Assembly (NCBI RefSeq): GCF_900112575.1
Contig: NZ_FOMH01000011.1
Span: forward strand, 186,001 to 250,000
Direction of reading: 5' to 3'
Length of the DNA: 64,000 nt
Origin: Flavobacterium phragmitis
GTDB taxonomy: Bacteria; Bacteroidota; Bacteroidia; Flavobacteriales; Flavobacteriaceae
A program made the translations under genes and the position numbers. Below, piece after piece: positions 1 through 8,113 of this stretch. Every line of letters begins with the position of its first letter. Within the stretch, counting starts at the first letter, position 1. The notes below the pieces were generated by a model, which saw only the letters and a program-made list of their open reading frames with translations, did no database searches and was not told the origin of the DNA.

Positions 1-133
1 AGTAATACTTTTAATGGTTTAGCAACTATTTGAAATTAAATTCGGCCTTAATAAATACTGCTTTTCACAAGAATCATTACTTAAATCAAAATAATAGCAA
101 CCTGTAATATTTCTAACAACAAAAAATCCAGCA

Positions 134-499
134 TTAATATTGATTAGTCGCCAATAAAACAAGTGTACAGGCAACTTCTACTTGAATATCATTCAATTCC
201 AACAATTGATATAATTCAGGATTTTCTGTTCCTGGATTAAAAACAACCCTGTTTGGTTTTGCTTCTATGATATAATTATAATAATCTCTTTGACGAACTG
301 GATTCAGGTACAAAGTAATGGTATCAATATTTTTAACCGGTATCGCTTTAGTATGAATTTTTACTCCTGCAACTTCTCCTGCTTTTTGCCCTATAGCCAA
401 AACAGAATATCCTTTTCCTACAAGCATATTTACAGCTCTGTAAGAATAACGCTCTGGATTTGTTGACGCTCCTATAACTAGTGTTTTTTTATTTTTCAT
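134..499 (-). CDS. CoA-binding domain protein (YccU-like)
   Basis: A small single-domain protein of about 121 aa with a Rossmann-type CoA-binding fold. The N-terminus TLVIGASTNPERYSYRAV is the glycine-containing nucleotide-binding loop typical of this family, and VVFNPGTENPEL is a second conserved family segment. Members bind CoA in vitro, but their cellular role is unknown. I chose the ATG at 499; an in-frame ATG at 508 adds three residues. A TAnnTTTGC box lies just upstream (516-524), which puts the 508 start almost at the predicted transcript end and favours 499. The gene stands alone, and nothing recognisable lies between it and the window edge. Confidence 0.8.
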   Translation of the reverse strand: MKNKKTLVIGASTNPERYSYRAVNMLVGKGYSVLAIGQKAGEVAGVKIHTKAIPVKNIDTITLYLNPVRQRDYYNYIIEAKPNRVVFNPGTENPELYQLLELNDIQVEVACTLVLLATNQY

Positions 500-515
500 T
501 ATTTTCATTTAGACT

Positions 516-524
516 GCAAAAGTA
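516..524 (-). promoter_or_regulatory. candidate -7 box TAnnTTTGC for the CoA-binding gene
   Basis: On the minus strand the bases read TACTTTTGC, a full match to the Bacteroidota -7 box. No TTG was found 17-23 bp further upstream, so this is a partial match only. Confidence 0.4.
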
Positions 525-653
525 ATCAAAAAGAACGATTTTATCTTTATCTATTTGATTCAGAATCTATAGCAATTAAAAACATTATCCTAACATAATT
601 ATACCAAAAGACATCAAAAAATAACTATTTTTACTTCATTAACCCAAACCCCT

Positions 654-1280
654 ATGGAATTATTTATCTATTTATTTGCCGCATTATTTTCGGTATTAAA
701 CCCAATTGGAACTGTCCCAATCTTCGTTGGATTAACACAAAATGATTCACAAAAAGAAAGATCTAGAATCTCACTTTGGACAGCTATTAATGTTTGCATT
801 ATATTGCTAGTTTCTTATTTTATTGGTCAGTATGTATTGACCTTTTTCGGAATTAGCATAGACGCTTTAAGAATCGCTGGAGGAATTGTAATTGTTAACT
901 CTGGATTCTCTCTGCTTTCTGGAAAATTCAATAAAAAGAGAGGGATCAACAAAAAAATTGAAAATGAAGCACAGCAAAGAAATGATATTGCGCTAACACC
1001 TTTAGCAATACCCATGCTTGCCGGTCCAGGCTCAATGTCGCTTTTAATTGCTTTTTATCAGGAACACCACGAACTAAATGAAGTCATAATTTCTACTTTG
1101 GCCATTATCGCCATTGCAGTTGCTATTTTTGCAATTTTAAAAAGCGCTCATTACTTAGCCAGAATATTAGGTGCTTCCGGAATTGTTGCAATTTCTAGAA
1201 TTGTTGGTTTTATAGTTATTTCGATAGGCATTCAATATATTGTAAGTGCCATTGTAAACATTATCAAAGGAAATTTCTAA
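654..1280 (+). CDS. MarC family integral membrane protein
   Basis: A 208-aa, very hydrophobic protein with about six predicted membrane segments. It begins MELFIYLFAALFSVLNPIGT and carries the NPIGTVPIF and TPLAIPMLAGPGSMS motifs, the two re-entrant-like proline/glycine segments typical of the MarC/UPF0056 family. Length fits the family (about 200-220 aa). MarC proteins were once linked to antibiotic resistance, but that link was not upheld and the transported substrate is unknown. The gene converges on the next one with a shared terminator between them. Confidence 0.9.
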   Translation: MELFIYLFAALFSVLNPIGTVPIFVGLTQNDSQKERSRISLWTAINVCIILLVSYFIGQYVLTFFGISIDALRIAGGIVIVNSGFSLLSGKFNKKRGINKKIENEAQQRNDIALTPLAIPMLAGPGSMSLLIAFYQEHHELNEVIISTLAIIAIAVAIFAILKSAHYLARILGASGIVAISRIVGFIVISIGIQYIVSAIVNIIKGNF

Positions 1281-1293
1281 ATTAAAGCATATG

Positions 1294-1338
1294 CAAAAAA
1301 AAGGATAAAATCATGAAGATCTTATCCCTTTCTTTTTT
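1294..1338. terminator. bidirectional terminator between marC-like gene and ctlX-like gene
   Basis: An A-run, a stem formed by AAGGATAA (1301-1308) and TTATCCCTT (1322-1330), then a T-run. The A and T tails on both sides suit termination of both convergent genes. Confidence 0.7.
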
Positions 1339-1352
1339 TACTAAATATTCAG

Positions 1353-2288
1353 CTAACTTCTTGGCAAGAAAACTTCAGCCATCATACATCTAGCACTTCC
1401 CCCACCGCAAGCTTCGATTGTATCAAGGCTTGAACTTAAAATTTCAGCATGATTCTCTAACTGCGTAATTTGTTTCGAAGTTAAACTCTGATGTGCAGAA
1501 GCGCTCATTACAATATATCTTTTGTCATTTGTCCCGCGAACTTCAAGCATATTTCCAGCAAAATTATTTACTTGATCTTCTGTAATTAGAATAATTTCTT
1601 TTCCATCTTGCTTAAGATTATCCAACACCATTTTGCGTTCTTTTTTATCATCAATAGAATCTGCGCAAATAACAGCAAAAGTTTCTCCTAAACACATCAC
1701 AACATTAGTATGATAAATCAGTTTACGCTCTCCTTCAACTGTTTGAAAAGCCTCGAAAATTACTGGAGCATAATCAAAATCTTCGCAAAACTCAATAAAT
1801 AATTCTTCGTCAGCTCTTGGCGATAAAGCACAATAAGCTTTACCATTTGCCCGATCTAACAATAAACTTCCTGTTCCTTCTAAAAAAATACCATCTTCTT
1901 CGGCAGAAGTATAGTCCATTATATTTGTGATTTCAAATCCTTTTTCTTCCAAAGTATCCAAAATATCCTCACGGCGTTCCTGACGGCGATTTTCTGCAAA
2001 CATTGGATATAAAGCTACATCTCCATTTTCGTGAAACGAAACCCAGTTATTTGGAAAAATACTATCTGGAGTATCCGTTTCTAAAGTATCTTCAATTACA
2101 GTCACATCAACACCAACTGCTCTCAATTTTTCAACAAAAGCATCAAATTCCTGCTGTGCTTTTGCATTTACAGTACTTGGCAATAAACCATCTAATACTT
2201 TTTGGTAATAATTATTTACAGCAGTCTGCTCATTCATTCTAAAAGCAACTGGCCTAATCATTACTATCGCGTTTGTTGTTTGTCTCAT
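1353..2288 (-). CDS. ctlX: CtlX-type citrulline hydrolase (amidinotransferase fold)
   Basis: A 311-aa protein of the guanidino-group-modifying enzyme superfamily. The start TTNAIVMIRPVAFRMNEQT, the SIFPNNWVSFH segment, the catalytic histidine in IYHTNVVMCLG and the C-terminal cysteine in CGGGSARCMMAEVFLP match the CtlX group. CtlX was described in Francisella as hydrolysing citrulline to ornithine, ammonia and CO2; the same group is often annotated as an amidinotransferase. It lies next to a second enzyme of the same fold with a repeat-bearing spacer between. Together they suggest catabolism of arginine derivatives. The fold call is firm; the exact substrate is inferred. Confidence 0.85.
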   Translation of the reverse strand: MRQTTNAIVMIRPVAFRMNEQTAVNNYYQKVLDGLLPSTVNAKAQQEFDAFVEKLRAVGVDVTVIEDTLETDTPDSIFPNNWVSFHENGDVALYPMFAENRRQERREDILDTLEEKGFEITNIMDYTSAEEDGIFLEGTGSLLLDRANGKAYCALSPRADEELFIEFCEDFDYAPVIFEAFQTVEGERKLIYHTNVVMCLGETFAVICADSIDDKKERKMVLDNLKQDGKEIILITEDQVNNFAGNMLEVRGTNDKRYIVMSASAHQSLTSKQITQLENHAEILSSSLDTIEACGGGSARCMMAEVFLPRS

Positions 2289-2306
2289 TTTGTATATTTT
2301 TCGTTT

Positions 2307-2385
2307 GCTTCGCCAATTCGGCTAAAGCCTCGTGTCAGGTTTCAGGTTTCAAGTTTTTACAGAACATGAAACCTAAAACTTGAAA
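2307..2385. repeat. small intergenic repeat with inverted arms
   Basis: The spacer between the two amidinohydrolase genes starts with GCTTCGCCAATTCG...CTCGTGTC (2307-2336), seen again in variant form at 47557-47584. It is followed by a hairpin with arms TTTCAAGTTTT (2347-2357) and AAAACTTGAAA (2375-2385). The GGTTTCAGGTTTCAAG part recurs in reverse complement near 60796. Confidence 0.5.
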
Positions 2386-2392
2386 AAATTAT

Positions 2393-3307
2393 TTAGTCTC
2401 TAATTAATGGCAATGTTGAGCATCTCAACAAACCTTCTTGTTTTGCAATTTCAGCATATGGAATCTCTTCAACCGTAAAACCGTTTGCGCGAAGCCAGTT
2501 ATTTAATCTCGTAAAATTCTTCTCTGAAACCACAATATTTTCGTCAATCGAAAACACGTTTGAAAACATATTATACATTTCATTTCTTTCGATATGAAAC
2601 AAATTTTCTTTTCCAAAAAGATTCACCAAATACAAATAATCAGCCTCTTCTCTAAAACCTCTTTTATAGATAATTCCTTTATCTTTTCCAACAGGTTGAA
2701 AACAGCAATCCAAATGCAAAGCATTATCTCTTGCCTCTAATTTTGATTTCACTAAATCAAATTCTTTGACAATTTTATTTGGAAATAATTCCTTAATATA
2801 ATTAACACCATGCATATTTGTTCTGGCCGTGATATAATCCTTATAGTCACTTCCTTTATAGGTGCCAATAAAAATATGATTATTCCAAAGCATTACATCT
2901 CCTCCTTCAATATGAACTTCTTCAGGCGGGCGAACTACTTTCACTGGATCAATTTGATCAATCACATATTGAATTGCATCTAATTCACGTTCGCGATCTG
3001 GAAGAATATTTGATTTCACAAAAACATCATCAATCACAAAACCAATATCTCTGGCAAAAATCTGATTGTAGTTTTCAATCATTTCAGGACGATAAACAGT
3101 TACATCATATTTTTGGAAAACAGCATTAAAAGCATCCATTTCTGCAACCATATCTTTTTCTACAGGATAAGTTCCTGCCTTAATATGTTCCAATGATTTA
3201 GGATCATAAGCTTCCTCGATTGTTGGAGTCGGCCCATTATGAACAGCAGAACCCAAAACAACAGCACGAAGCCGCGATGTTTCGTTCTTAACATTTAATT
3301 GCAACAT
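2393..3307 (-). CDS. Dimethylargininase/arginine deiminase-family hydrolase
   Basis: A 304-aa protein with the five-bladed propeller signature of amidinohydrolases. VHIEGGDVMLWN (substrate-binding Glu-Gly-Gly-Asp), LHLDCCFQPVG with the catalytic His, and a C-terminal GLLRCSTLPLIRD with the nucleophilic Cys are all present, so it should be active. Family members hydrolyse arginine, dimethylarginine or citrulline, or transfer amidino groups. The sequence does not settle which. A TATATTTGC box lies at 3326-3334 just upstream. The gene is separated from gltA by the gltA terminator, so it is probably its own unit. Confidence 0.8.
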   Translation of the reverse strand: MLQLNVKNETSRLRAVVLGSAVHNGPTPTIEEAYDPKSLEHIKAGTYPVEKDMVAEMDAFNAVFQKYDVTVYRPEMIENYNQIFARDIGFVIDDVFVKSNILPDRERELDAIQYVIDQIDPVKVVRPPEEVHIEGGDVMLWNNHIFIGTYKGSDYKDYITARTNMHGVNYIKELFPNKIVKEFDLVKSKLEARDNALHLDCCFQPVGKDKGIIYKRGFREEADYLYLVNLFGKENLFHIERNEMYNMFSNVFSIDENIVVSEKNFTRLNNWLRANGFTVEEIPYAEIAKQEGLLRCSTLPLIRD

Positions 3308-3335
3308 AACATTATAATATTTTGAGCAAATATAA

Positions 3336-3366
3336 AAAAAGCTTCACAGTTAAGTGAAGCTTTCGT
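3336..3366 (-). terminator. gltA terminator
   Basis: Perfect stem GCTTCAC (3341-3347) with GTGAAGC (3354-3360) and a T-run in minus-strand reading, directly after the citrate synthase stop. Confidence 0.8.
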
Positions 3367-3369
3367 TTT

Positions 3370-4647
3370 TTATTTATTCGACCTGAACTCTCTTAAAGGA
3401 TGTCCAGTGTAGATTTGTCTTGGTCTTCCAATTGGCTCCTTGTTTTCACGCATTTCTTTCCATTGTGCGATCCATCCAGGTAATCTTCCAATTGCAAACA
3501 TTACAGTAAACATGTCTGTTGGAATCCCTAAAGCTCTGTAGATAATTCCAGAGTAGAAATCAACGTTTGGATATAAGTTTCTTGATTTGAAGTATTCATC
3601 TTCAAGAGCTGCTTTTTCTAATTTTCTAGCAATATCTAAAATTGGATCTTCAACACCTAAAGTTTCTAATACTTCTGTTGCCGCTTTTTTAATGATTTTA
3701 GCTCTTGGATCAAAGTTTTTGTAAACTCTGTGTCCGAATCCCATTAAACGGAAAGGATCATTTTTATCTTTCGCTTTCGCTAAGAATTTATCTGTATCAC
3801 CGCCATCCTTATTAATCTCTTCTAACATTTCAAGTACTGCTTGGTTAGCACCACCATGAAGTGGCCCCCATAAAGCAGAAACTCCTGCAGAAACTGAAGC
3901 AAATAAACCAGCATGAGAAGAACCTACCATTCTTACTGTAGAAGTAGAACAGTTTTGTTCGTGATCAGCATGAAGAATAAATAATTTATCTAAAGCATTA
4001 ACAATAATAGGATTTGCAGCATAAGGACCTGTAGGCAATTTAAACATTAATTGCATAAAGCTCTCTACATATCCTTTTGTATTGTCATAATAGTTTAATG
4101 GATACCCCATAGACTTTCTGTAAGTCCAAGTAGCAATCACAAGAAACTTAGCCATTGTTTTACAAATAGCTTCATACATTTCTTTTTCGTTATCAACATT
4201 TACCGCTTTAGGATTAAATGCCGTCAAAGCACTTGTTAAAGCAGATAAAACTCCCATTGGGTGAGCCGTTTTTGGAAAACCGTCAATAATATTTTTCATT
4301 TCTTCGTTTACCAAAGAATGTTTTCTAATATTATTTTCAAAATCTTCTAACTGTGCAACAGTAGGTAATTCTCCAAAAATCAAAAGATATGAAACTTCTA
4401 AGAAACTAGCTTTTTCTGCTAAGTCTTCGATTGAATATCCTCTGTAACGCAAAATTCCTTCTTCTCCATCTAGGAAAGTGATTTCACTTGTACAAGACCC
4501 TGAATTTTTATAACCTGGATCAAGCGTAATATAACCTGTTAAATCACGTAATTTGTTGATATCGATAGCTGATTCGTTTTCGCTTCCTGTGATTACCGGA
4601 AGCTCAATCTTTTTACCATCTATTTCTAATGTAGCTATTTTTGACAT
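3370..4647 (-). CDS. gltA: Citrate synthase
   Basis: Condenses acetyl-CoA and oxaloacetate to citrate, the entry step of the TCA cycle. The 425-aa form from the ATG at 4647 (SKIATLEIDGKKIELPV) is preferred over an upstream extension of 13 residues with no family support. Catalytic histidines are visible in LHADHEQNCSTSTVRM and GPLHGGANQAVLEML, and the catalytic Asp in NFDPRAKII. The N-terminal beta domain with CTSEITFLDGEEGILRYRGY indicates the hexameric type II form seen in Gram-negative bacteria. Transcribed alone, with a clear terminator downstream and the enolase terminator upstream. Confidence 0.97.
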   Translation of the reverse strand: MSKIATLEIDGKKIELPVITGSENESAIDINKLRDLTGYITLDPGYKNSGSCTSEITFLDGEEGILRYRGYSIEDLAEKASFLEVSYLLIFGELPTVAQLEDFENNIRKHSLVNEEMKNIIDGFPKTAHPMGVLSALTSALTAFNPKAVNVDNEKEMYEAICKTMAKFLVIATWTYRKSMGYPLNYYDNTKGYVESFMQLMFKLPTGPYAANPIIVNALDKLFILHADHEQNCSTSTVRMVGSSHAGLFASVSAGVSALWGPLHGGANQAVLEMLEEINKDGGDTDKFLAKAKDKNDPFRLMGFGHRVYKNFDPRAKIIKKAATEVLETLGVEDPILDIARKLEKAALEDEYFKSRNLYPNVDFYSGIIYRALGIPTDMFTVMFAIGRLPGWIAQWKEMRENKEPIGRPRQIYTGHPLREFRSNK

Positions 4648-4752
4648 AATATATTGGAAATAATTCTTTAAATAATAATTTACCAAATCTAATGAATTTA
4701 AGACTAATTAAAAAAAGAATACTGCTATGAATTTGTTAAAAGTCCAAAAAAA

Positions 4753-4778
4753 AACCATTCGTTAGAAAACGAATGGTT
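4753..4778 (-). terminator. eno terminator
   Basis: An 11-bp perfect stem AACCATTCGTT / AACGAATGGTT with a four-base loop. It is followed in minus reading by a T-run (4746-4754) and lies 23 bp after the enolase stop. Confidence 0.85.
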
Positions 4779-4800
4779 TATCTTAATATAACTCTTATGA

Positions 4801-6093
4801 TTATTTAATCTTAAAAGCATTTAAACCAGGAAAATAAGCTGTACTTCCTAATTCTTCTTCAATTCTTAATAATTGGTTGTATTTAGCCATACGATCAGAA
4901 CGAGACGCCGAACCAGTTTTAATTTGACCACAGTTTAAAGCTACAGCTAAATCTGCAATTGTATTATCTTCAGTTTCTCCTGAACGATGAGACATTACAG
5001 ATGTATAACCAGCATTTTTAGCCATGTTTACAGCAGCAATTGTTTCAGTCAAAGTACCAATTTGGTTTACTTTTACTAAAATTGAGTTAGCAATTCCTTT
5101 TTCGATACCTGTTGACAAACGAGCAACATTCGTAACAAATAAATCATCACCTACTAATTGAACTTTATCTCCAATTTTTTCAGTTAAAGCTTTCCACCCG
5201 TCCCAGTCATCTTCGTACATACCGTCTTCGATAGAGATAATTGGATATTTAGCAGCAAGTTCAGCTAAGTATTCAGCTTGTTCTGCAGAAGTTCTAATTT
5301 TTCCAGTTTCTCCTTCAAATTTAGTGTAATCGTATTTACCGTTTACATAAAACTCAGAAGCCGCACAGTCAAGAGCAATCATAATTTCGTCACCGAAAGA
5401 ATATCCTGCTTTCTCAACTGCAAGTTTGATAGTATCTAAAGCATCTTCAGTTCCACCAGCTAAGTTTGGAGCAAAACCTCCTTCATCACCTACAGCAGTA
5501 CTTAAACCTCTGTCGTGTAATACTTTTTTCAAGTTGTGGAAAATTTCAGTTCCCATTTGCATTGCATGTGTAAAAGAAGTTGCTTTTACTGGGAAAATCA
5601 TAAACTCTTGGAATGCGATAGGCGCATCAGAGTGAGAACCACCATTGATGATATTCATCATTGGAACAGGCAATGTATTAGCAGAAACTCCACCTACATA
5701 TCTGTATAATGGCAAACCAAGCTCGTTAGCAGCAGCTTTTGCAGCAGCTAAAGAAACTCCTAAAATAGCATTGGCTCCTAATTTAGATTTGTTTGGAGTA
5801 CCATCTAAATCAATCATTAATTGGTCAATTGTATTTTGTTCGAAAACAGAAGTTCCAACTAATTCTTCAGCAATAATAGTATTTACATTATTCACTGCAT
5901 TCAAAACACCTTTACCTAGATAAGCTTTACCTCCATCACGTAATTCAACAGCTTCGTGCTCTCCAGTTGATGCTCCAGATGGAACAGCAGCTCTACCTAA
6001 AACTCCATTTTCAGTTACTACGTCAACTTCAATAGTAGGATTACCTCTAGAATCAAGAATTTGTCTTGCGTGAACTTTAATTATAATACTCAT
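4801..6093 (-). CDS. eno: Enolase (phosphopyruvate hydratase)
   Basis: Interconverts 2-phosphoglycerate and phosphoenolpyruvate in glycolysis and gluconeogenesis; cytosolic and Mg-dependent. At 430 aa it has the usual length. HARQILDSRGNPTIEVDV opens the protein. The metal ligands lie in MIALDCAASEFY, ISIEDGMYEDDWDGW and LVGDDLFVTN, and the signature SHRSGETEDNTIADLAVA is intact. It lies 111 bp downstream of carA without a clear terminator between them, so it could receive read-through. A private promoter was not convincingly found. Confidence 0.98.
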   Translation of the reverse strand: MSIIIKVHARQILDSRGNPTIEVDVVTENGVLGRAAVPSGASTGEHEAVELRDGGKAYLGKGVLNAVNNVNTIIAEELVGTSVFEQNTIDQLMIDLDGTPNKSKLGANAILGVSLAAAKAAANELGLPLYRYVGGVSANTLPVPMMNIINGGSHSDAPIAFQEFMIFPVKATSFTHAMQMGTEIFHNLKKVLHDRGLSTAVGDEGGFAPNLAGGTEDALDTIKLAVEKAGYSFGDEIMIALDCAASEFYVNGKYDYTKFEGETGKIRTSAEQAEYLAELAAKYPIISIEDGMYEDDWDGWKALTEKIGDKVQLVGDDLFVTNVARLSTGIEKGIANSILVKVNQIGTLTETIAAVNMAKNAGYTSVMSHRSGETEDNTIADLAVALNCGQIKTGSASRSDRMAKYNQLLRIEEELGSTAYFPGLNAFKIK

Positions 6094-6204
6094 TATTTTT
6101 GTTTTTTATTAATAAATTATATTTTTTTTTCGAAATTATAAAAATATTTAATACTAAAAACACAATCTAGACATTAAACACCTTTATTTATTAACTACAT
6201 CGTT

Positions 6205-7314
6205 TTAGGCTTTGCTACTTTTTATATTCTCTACAAATTGGTCAAACAAATATGACGAATCGTGTGGTCCTGGACTAGCTTCTGGGTGATATTGAACTGA
6301 AAAACAATTCTTATTCTTCATTCTCATTCCCGCAACTGTACCATCATTTAAATGAACATGCGTAATTTCAAGTTCAGGGTGATTCTCCAACTGTTCTCTC
6401 TTAACGGCAAACCCGTGGTTTTGAGAAGTTATTTCACCTTTACCAGTAATAATATTTTTAACAGGATGATTAATTCCTCTGTGTCCGTTAAACATTTTGT
6501 AAGTTTCAACACCGTTTGCCAAACCGATTACTTGATGTCCTAAACAGATTCCGAACAAAGGTTTGTTATCTGCCAAAATTTCTTTTGCAACTTGAATTGC
6601 TCCAAACAAAGGATCTGGATCTCCAGGTCCGTTTGACAAGAAATATCCATCCGGGTTAAACTCAGACATATCTTTATAAGTTGAATCAAAAGGATAAACT
6701 TTAATATAGCAATCTCTTTTTGCAAGATTTCTCAAAATGTTCTTTTTGATACCTAGATCTAAAGCTGAGATTTTGTAAGTAGCATTTTCATCACCAACAA
6801 AGTATGGCTCTTTAGTCGATACTTTAGAAGCCAATTCTAAACCTTCCATATTTGGAACATTAGCCAATTCTTTCTTCAAATCCTCGATTGAAGTTCCATC
6901 TGTACAAATAACAGCATTCATTGCACCATTGTCACGAATGTAACTCACTAGCGCACGAGTATCAACATCAGAAATGCAGATTAGATTTTGCTTAGCAAAA
7001 TAATCCTCTAAGCTTTCAGAAGCATTTGTTCTAGAATAATTAAAACTGAAGTTTTTACAAACCAAACCAGCAATTTTAATACTATCAGACTCTACCTCTT
7101 CCTCATTCACACCATAGTTTCCGATATGTGTATTTGTAGCAACCATTATTTGCCCAAAATAAGAAGGATCAGTGAAAATTTCCTGATACCCAGTCATTCC
7201 AGTATTAAAACAAACTTCACCAAAAGTTTTACCGCTAATTCCGATAGATTTTCCGTGAAAGATTGTTCCGTCACTAAGTAATAAAATGGCGCTTTGTCGT
7301 GTTGTGTATTTCAT
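6205..7314 (-). CDS. carA: Carbamoyl-phosphate synthase small (glutaminase) subunit
   Basis: Hydrolyses glutamine and passes ammonia to CarB, making carbamoyl phosphate for pyrimidine and arginine synthesis. The 369-aa protein has the CarA N-terminal domain (LLLSDGTIFHGKSIGISGKT) and a C-terminal class I glutamine amidotransferase domain. The catalytic Cys is in GICLGHQVIGLA and the His/Glu pair in QYHPEASPGPHDS. carB is not adjacent in this window. The gene has its own promoter and a roughly 65-bp leader with a hairpin, and follows the rplQ terminator. It is therefore likely regulated apart from the ribosomal genes. Confidence 0.97.
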   Translation of the reverse strand: MKYTTRQSAILLLSDGTIFHGKSIGISGKTFGEVCFNTGMTGYQEIFTDPSYFGQIMVATNTHIGNYGVNEEEVESDSIKIAGLVCKNFSFNYSRTNASESLEDYFAKQNLICISDVDTRALVSYIRDNGAMNAVICTDGTSIEDLKKELANVPNMEGLELASKVSTKEPYFVGDENATYKISALDLGIKKNILRNLAKRDCYIKVYPFDSTYKDMSEFNPDGYFLSNGPGDPDPLFGAIQVAKEILADNKPLFGICLGHQVIGLANGVETYKMFNGHRGINHPVKNIITGKGEITSQNHGFAVKREQLENHPELEITHVHLNDGTVAGMRMKNKNCFSVQYHPEASPGPHDSSYLFDQFVENIKSSKA

Positions 7315-7348
7315 TATTTAATTTGTATTGTTTTTTTAATCAAGTTAT

Positions 7349-7367
7349 AAAACCTAATCAAGGTTTT
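7349..7367 (-). promoter_or_regulatory. hairpin in the carA leader
   Basis: Perfect 7-bp stem AAAACCT / AGGTTTT with a 5-nt loop, between the predicted carA transcription start and the ATG. No T-run follows, so it is not a plain terminator; it could affect mRNA stability or translation. Confidence 0.35.
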
Positions 7368-7385
7368 AAGTGTAATTAGAATTTT

Positions 7386-7417
7386 GCAAATTTACTTCTT
7401 TAAAATAGCCCTTCCAA
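7386..7417 (-). promoter_or_regulatory. carA promoter (TTG-N20-TAAATTTGC)
   Basis: In minus-strand reading, TTG at 7417-7415 is followed after 20 bp by TAAATTTGC (7394-7386), matching the Bacteroidota sigma consensus in both boxes and spacing. Confidence 0.7.
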
Positions 7418-7502
7418 GATTTTTTAAAACTTTCACTCGTAAAAATAAAACCTATCATTTTAAATAAGTTACATTTTTGCAGTTTGAAAAAAATCAAAAA
7501 AA

Positions 7503-7531
7503 AAGGATAAACTAAAAATTAGTTTATCCTT
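7503..7531 (-). terminator. rplQ / alpha-operon terminator
   Basis: An 11-bp perfect stem AAGGATAAACT / AGTTTATCCTT with a 7-nt loop and a T-rich tail in minus reading. It lies just after the rplQ stop and ends the long ribosomal protein operon. Confidence 0.85.
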
Positions 7532-7559
7532 GATTTTTATAGAATGATTACTTTCATAA

Positions 7560-8051
7560 TTATTCAGAAGCTTCAGTAGTCGTTTCTGTTTCAGCAGCAG
7601 GGGCTTCAGGAGCAGCGGTTTCAGCTTTTTTAGCTTTACCACCACGACGGCTTTTCGCTTTTTTAACTTCTTTTTTACCTCCGTTGTAAAGTTCATTGAA
7701 GTCAACAAGTTCGATCATCGCCATATCAGCGTTATCTCCCAAACGATTTCCAACTTTAATGATACGAGTGTATCCTCCTGGACGGTCTCCTACTTTAGCA
7801 GCTACATCTCTGAACAAATCAGTTACAGCGTATTTGTTACGTAAGTAAGCAAAAACAATACGACGGTTGTGAGTCGTATCCTCTTTTGATTTTGTAATTA
7901 AAGGCTCAACAAATTGTTTAAGCGCTTTAGCTTTAGCAACAGTAGTATTAATACGTTTGTGCTCGATAAGAGAACAAGCCATATTAGCCAACATAGCTTT
8001 TCTATGTCCAGTCTGTCTGCTTAAGTGGTTGATTTTTTTTCCGTGTCTCAT
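7560..8051 (-). CDS. rplQ: 50S ribosomal protein L17
   Basis: L17 sits near the peptide exit tunnel of the large subunit. The start MRHGKKINHLSRQTGHRKAM is the family signature. The 163-aa protein is longer than the roughly 120-aa bacterial norm. The extra length is a lysine-rich stretch followed by an acidic, Ala/Thr/Glu-rich C-terminal tail, an extension I believe common in Bacteroidota. It is the last gene of the ribosomal super-operon, 62 bp after rpoA, and is followed by a strong terminator. Confidence 0.97.
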   Translation of the reverse strand: MRHGKKINHLSRQTGHRKAMLANMACSLIEHKRINTTVAKAKALKQFVEPLITKSKEDTTHNRRIVFAYLRNKYAVTDLFRDVAAKVGDRPGGYTRIIKVGNRLGDNADMAMIELVDFNELYNGGKKEVKKAKSRRGGKAKKAETAAPEAPAAETETTTEASE

Positions 8052-8113
8052 GACGTGTTTTTTTTATCTTCATCTTGCTACAATCCACCATGGAGAGCAA
8101 AATATGAAGTAAA

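Noticed and set aside
1..133. A partial gene at the left window edge
   Set aside because: Both strands hold frequent stops; only very short frames are present.
5426..5923. Two plus-strand ORFs inside enolase
   Set aside because: Antisense shadows of a strongly conserved gene with no recognisable protein features.
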